A stretch of 64,000 nt of DNA, taken from assembly GCA_963836355.1 (NCBI GenBank), contig CAWIJO010000004.1:1-64000 (forward strand), in the 5' to 3' direction. The position numbers and the translations under genes were made by a program. Below, piece by piece: positions 62,161-64,000 of this stretch. The notes under the pieces are model-generated. The model saw only the letters and a list, made by a program, of their open reading frames with translations, was not told the origin of the DNA and did not search any database. The DNA is from Palsa-506 sp963836355. Lineage in GTDB: Bacteria; Actinomycetota; Actinomycetes; Streptosporangiales; Streptosporangiaceae. Each line of letters begins with the position of its first letter. Within the stretch, counting starts at the first letter, position 1.

Positions 62161-62790
62161 ATGAGATTGGAGAGAGCTATCACACCTTCCAGGCCCGACA
62201 ACTCGGCGGAGCTTGTCGACCGGATCCGAGCCGGAGATTCCTCGGCCTGGTGCGACCTGGTAGATCAGCATGAGCCACTGCTACGGTGGCTGGCCCGCCA
62301 GTACCGGCTGTCCGCCGAAGACGCCGATGACGTCATCCAGGTCACCTGGCTTCGCTGCCTGGAACACCTCGACCAGCTAATCGATACCGACCGGTTCAGC
62401 TCCTGGCTGGCCACCATCTGCCGCCGCGAAAGCATCCGGCTGGCAACCAGGGGACAGCGAGAGGTGCCGCTCAATGAGTCACAGCTGACACATCTGATCG
62501 AGAACAGGGCCGGGGAGAATGATCCATCCGAGGAGGCTGCGCGGCGGGATGAGCACGACCGGCTGTACCGCGCCATCGCGGCGCTGCCGCAGCGGCAGCG
62601 CGTCGTACTCGTCGAGCTGCTGACCCGGGAGGGCCAGAGTTACCTCGACCTCTCTCATCGCGCTGGCCTCCCCGTCGGCAGTGTCGGGCCCACCCGGCAG
62701 CGGGCCTTCTCCCGGCTGCGGAACGATCCCAGGCTGGCTGAGATGTCGTCGCAGACTTCTGACCGTCATTTGTGTGCCCGGAGCGCGTGA
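62161..62790 (+). CDS. ECF-type RNA polymerase sigma factor
   Basis: A 209-aa sigma-70 family protein with region 2 (LVDQHEPLLRWLARQYRLSA, EDADDVIQVTWLRCLEHL) and region 4 (AIAALPQRQRVVLVELLTRE, GQSYLDLSHRAGLPVGSVGP, TRQRAFSRLR). GGAGAG lies 6 nt before the ATG. No anti-sigma gene follows. It diverges from the SARP gene; the 247 bp between are relatively A/T-rich and hold both promoters. Confidence 0.87.
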   Translation: MRLERAITPSRPDNSAELVDRIRAGDSSAWCDLVDQHEPLLRWLARQYRLSAEDADDVIQVTWLRCLEHLDQLIDTDRFSSWLATICRRESIRLATRGQREVPLNESQLTHLIENRAGENDPSEEAARRDEHDRLYRAIAALPQRQRVVLVELLTREGQSYLDLSHRAGLPVGSVGPTRQRAFSRLRNDPRLAEMSSQTSDRHLCARSA

Positions 62791-62881
62791 TGTTAGCGTC
62801 GCTCCGCTCATCAGGCCAGCGTGCGCGATGCCGCGGCTCACGGCGCCGGACGGCGATCGGTGCATTCAGCCGGCCGCGGCA

Positions 62882-63370
62882 TCATGGCCCTGGCGGCGGC
62901 AGCACGACTATCCCGTCGTCGTCGGCGTGCAGCATGTCTCCCGGCCGGAACGTGACATGGCCGAACGTGACAGCAATGTCTACCGCACCCGCGCCGGTCT
63001 TCGCGCTCTTGCGCGGGTTGGTGCCCAGCGCCTTGATACCGAGATCGAGCCGGGACAGCGCCGCACTGTCGCGGACCGCTCCATGCAGGACCAGGCCCGC
63101 CCAGCCGCTGGCCTTCGCCGCCGCCGCGATCAGGTCGCCGACGAGCGCCGTGCGCAGGGAGCCGCCGCCGTCCACGACCAGGACGCCGCCTGCGCCGGGC
63201 GTCCGCAGCAGATCGCGGAGCAGGCCGTTGTCCTCGTGGCAGCAAACCGTGCGTACCATTCCGGCGAAGATTCGCCGGCCACCGAACTGGCGGAACTGGA
63301 TGTCACAGACGCGCAGTTCCGGCCCGTAGGCATCGGCTAGGTCGGCCGTGGCCAGGCTGGTGCCGGTCAT
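62882..63370 (-). CDS. rraA: RraA-like protein (RNase E regulator / HMG aldolase family)
   Basis: A 162-aa protein with the RraA signature: TADLADAYGPELRVCDIQF, NGLLRDLLRTPGAGGVLVVDGGG, SLRTALVGDLIAAAA, LHGAVRDSAALSRLDLGIKA and HADDDGIVVLP. Length and motifs fit proteins annotated as RNase E activity regulator A; many members are 4-hydroxy-4-methyl-2-oxoglutarate or oxaloacetate-type aldolases using the same residues (G-x-R-D). Without context the enzyme and regulator roles cannot be separated. Confidence 0.88.
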   Translation of the reverse strand: MTGTSLATADLADAYGPELRVCDIQFRQFGGRRIFAGMVRTVCCHEDNGLLRDLLRTPGAGGVLVVDGGGSLRTALVGDLIAAAAKASGWAGLVLHGAVRDSAALSRLDLGIKALGTNPRKSAKTGAGAVDIAVTFGHVTFRPGDMLHADDDGIVVLPPPGP

Positions 63371-63418
63371 CGCTCCTCCGTGCGGGCTGGATCCGTAGCC
63401 GCTATGCCGGTATCCCGA

Positions 63419-64000
63419 TCACGTCAGTTCCGGTGCCGGGCTGAGCGCCGAGGAGGCTGCGCCCGGGGCAGCGTCCTCGCCGAGGTTAAGCGGGTGGTGG
63501 CAGGCGGCCAGATGACCCCGGCTCCCGTGTGCGACCAGCAGTGGTTCCTGCAGCGCGCAGATTTCGGTGGCATACCGGCAGCGCGGGTGGAAGCGGCACC
63601 CCGAAGGCGGCAATATCGGGCTCGGCACGTCGCCATCGAGCACGATCTGCTCCCGCTGGGCTGACAGGTCGGGGTCGGGTATCGGGACAGCCGACAGGAG
63701 CGCCTCGGTGTAGGGATGTATCGGTCGCTGGTAGAGCTCCTCGGCCGGTGAGATCTCGACAATCTTGCCCAGGTACATGACCGCGATCCGGTCGGAAACG
63801 TGGCGCACGACTCCTAGGTCATGGGCGATGAAGATATACGTCAGATTCAGCTCTTCCTGCAGGTCATCCAGCAAGTTGATGACCTGCGCCCGGATTGAGA
63901 CATCCAGGGCGGAAACGGGCTCGTCGGCGATGATGAGCCTGGGGTGGAGGGCAAGCGCGCGGGCAACGCCGATCCGCTGGCGCTGGCCGCCGGAGAACTC
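63419..64000 (-). CDS. Oligopeptide/dipeptide ABC transporter ATP-binding protein (N-terminus outside window)
   Basis: The frame enters from the right edge and encodes the last ~193 residues of an OppF/DppF-type ATPase: ABC signature EFSGGQRQRIGVARALALHP, Walker B LIIADEPVSALDVS, switch His in FIAHDLGVVRHVSDRI, and the peptide-transporter C-terminal domain with HPYTEALLSAVPIPDP and the CRFHPRCRYATEICA Cys cluster. It powers uptake of peptides or similar solutes. Permease genes should lie to the right of the window. Confidence 0.9.
   Translation of the reverse strand, partial: EFSGGQRQRIGVARALALHPRLIIADEPVSALDVSIRAQVINLLDDLQEELNLTYIFIAHDLGVVRHVSDRIAVMYLGKIVEISPAEELYQRPIHPYTEALLSAVPIPDPDLSAQREQIVLDGDVPSPILPPSGCRFHPRCRYATEICALQEPLLVAHGSRGHLAACHHPLNLGEDAAPGAASSALSPAPELT

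Noticed and set aside
1..64000. CRISPR arrays, tRNA and rRNA genes
   Set aside because: No regularly spaced repeats and no tRNA- or rRNA-like sequence was noticed on reading; I could not run a covariance search.

Overview
The window is GC-rich chromosomal DNA of an actinomycete. Support for this: a QcrB-type cytochrome b, an AfsR/SARP-type regulator, a mycofactocin locus with NDMA-dependent methanol dehydrogenases, many GTG starts and chains of 4-nt start/stop overlaps. I cannot name the genus from the sequence alone.

Region 1 (1-11.6 kb) is a Tn7-like transposition operon: tnsA (3' end only), tnsB, tnsC and a tniQ-like gene. It is dead or dying. tnsB is split by a 7-kb RIT element (three tyrosine recombinases in a row, flanked by inverted repeats). 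The middle recombinase of that RIT is itself split by a second, oppositely oriented RIT with 113-bp perfect inverted repeats. Removing either RIT at its 7-bp direct repeat restores the broken reading frame exactly. tniQ carries a frameshift.

Region 2 (11.6-26 kb) is a patchwork of remnants and working genes. Remnants are a GntR-like regulator, a class C beta-lactamase-like serine hydrolase, an alpha/beta hydrolase, a LuxR regulator, a small helical protein and an IS4-like transposase. Apparently intact genes are a cytochrome b, a universal stress protein, a type II NADH dehydrogenase, a J-domain-like Cys/His-rich protein, an M24 (creatinase-fold) protein and a large LAL-type LuxR regulator. 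Three transcription units share an unreported-looking regulatory module: GGCAC-N4-GTGCC palindromes 18-21 bp upstream of a conserved 32-bp box. The cytochrome b keeps the predicted heme bL ligands but has lost both predicted heme bH ligands.

Region 3 (26-50.6 kb) is an alcohol-oxidation and mycofactocin island. It holds an aldehyde dehydrogenase; an iron alcohol dehydrogenase with a two-component system; a probable MftM methyltransferase; a CoxE/MoxR pair; two almost identical NDMA-dependent methanol dehydrogenases; and one long translationally coupled operon: mftA-mftB-mftC-OYE1-OYE2-etfA-fixC-fixX-etfB-mftE-SDR-mftF. mftD and mftG are not in this locus. The old-yellow-enzyme pair and the ETF/FixCX module sit where they would be expected, suggesting a different way of finishing the cofactor and passing its electrons to quinone. 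mftB, etfB and the SDR each carry one +1-type frameshift, so either the operon is decaying or the assembly has indel errors.

Region 4 (50.6-64 kb) is ordinary accessory and housekeeping DNA: CysQ-like phosphatase, secreted GH3 glycosidase, AlkZ-like winged-helix protein, NTF2-like protein, an IS remnant, two paralogous small proteins of unknown function next to a 1263-aa SARP/AAA/TPR regulator, an ECF-like sigma factor, an RraA-like protein and the 3' part of an oligopeptide ABC transporter ATPase gene that leaves the window.
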